A stretch of DNA of 64,000 nt from Cynocephalus volans (lineage: Eukaryota; Chordata; Mammalia; Dermoptera; Cynocephalidae), in the NCBI RefSeq assembly GCF_027409185.1, contig NC_084468.1, positions 54,685,001 to 54,749,000 on the forward strand, written 5' to 3'. Below the pieces are notes generated by a model. The model searched no databases. It was not told the DNA's origin and saw nothing but the letters and a program-made list of their open reading frames with translations. A program made the translations under genes and the position numbers. Shown piece by piece: positions 63,768-64,000 of this stretch; the first letter of the stretch is position 1; every line of letters starts with the position of its first letter.

Positions 63768-64000
63768 TATCAGCTGGCTGTAAGCCTGAGGGGTGATTTC
63801 TGGGTTCTTAGTCCTGCTCCACTGGTCTGAGTGTCTATTTTTATGCCAGTACCATGCTGTTTTGGTTACTATAGCTTTGTAGTATAATTTGAACTCAAGT
63901 AGTGTTATGCCTCTGGCTTTATTTATTTTTTTTGCTCAGGATTGTTTTAGCTATTCAGGATCTTTTGTTGTTCCATGTGAATGTTAAGATTGTTTTTTTC

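Larger units (their letters stand above)
62450..64000 (-). mobile_element. Younger L1, 3'UTR and ORF2 C-terminal half, runs off the window
   Basis: The 3'UTR (62450-62720) carries a C-rich reverse polypurine block (62566-62620). ORF2 begins in reverse at about 62730 and continues to the window end without large gaps. The decoded order is: C-terminal tail, cysteine-rich domain, then the long linker after the reverse-transcriptase domain. Frameshifts break the frame, but blocks of 94 and 125 codons remain open. The 3'UTR differs from those at 15.3 and 50.6 kb, so at least three L1 3' ends are represented in the window. Confidence 0.93.

Overview
This window is AT-rich vertebrate (mammalian) DNA with no protein-coding gene that I can support. 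No cellular exon, tRNA gene, rRNA gene or CpG-island promoter is recognisable. The open reading frames are short, and where they make sense they are fossil pieces of retroelements. It reads as a gene-desert or large-intron stretch.

Placental-mammal repeats identify the source broadly: L1 (old L1M and younger copies), HAL1, L2, MIR, MaLR/MST LTRs, ERVL, a hAT-Charlie MER5A and two Tigger-type DNA transposons. There are no Alu or B1/B2 elements. The lineage-specific SINEs are tRNA-derived: one family matches tRNA-Ile closely (12.8, 46.5 and 56.8 kb), and the other has a tRNA-like head plus a shortened second tRNA-like unit (3.1 and 31.1 kb). tRNA-Ile SINEs (CYN) are known from colugos (Dermoptera), so a flying lemur such as Galeopterus is my best guess. 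This is inference from memory, not a database match.

Layout. 0-5.6 kb: L1 3' end, MIR, an old L1M copy holding a palindrome split by a SINE, and an inverted L1M piece. 7.35-7.80 kb: an ERV1-type solo LTR with a clean 4-bp target duplication. 9.5-11.2 kb: an odd L1 5'UTR fragment, two MIRs, L2 and MER5A. 12.8-14.5 kb: SINE and L1M. 15.1-20.4 kb: a minus-strand MaLR provirus broken by an L1 that keeps both ends but is only 2.1 kb long, by a second LTR and by a Tigger-like element. 20.4-29.7 kb: repeat-poor DNA. 29.75-35.45 kb: a decayed ERVL provirus with a SINE inside. 36.4-38.5 kb: HAL1 and an MST solo LTR. 38.5-46.5 kb: mostly unclassified. 46.5-51.2 kb: SINE, a 5'-inverted L1, MIR, a CpG-retaining single-copy block and an L1 3' end. 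54.8-58.9 kb: L2, SINE and a probable LTR. 60.0-64.0 kb: an L1M copy broken by an MLT1/MST-type LTR and a MER2/Tigger element, followed by a younger minus-strand L1 running off the window.

No genes act together here. The content is a layered record of retrotransposition, and the order of events can be read from nesting and target-site duplications. Family names come from remembered consensus sequences. Boundaries are good to a few bases where a target duplication is cited and otherwise to tens of bases.
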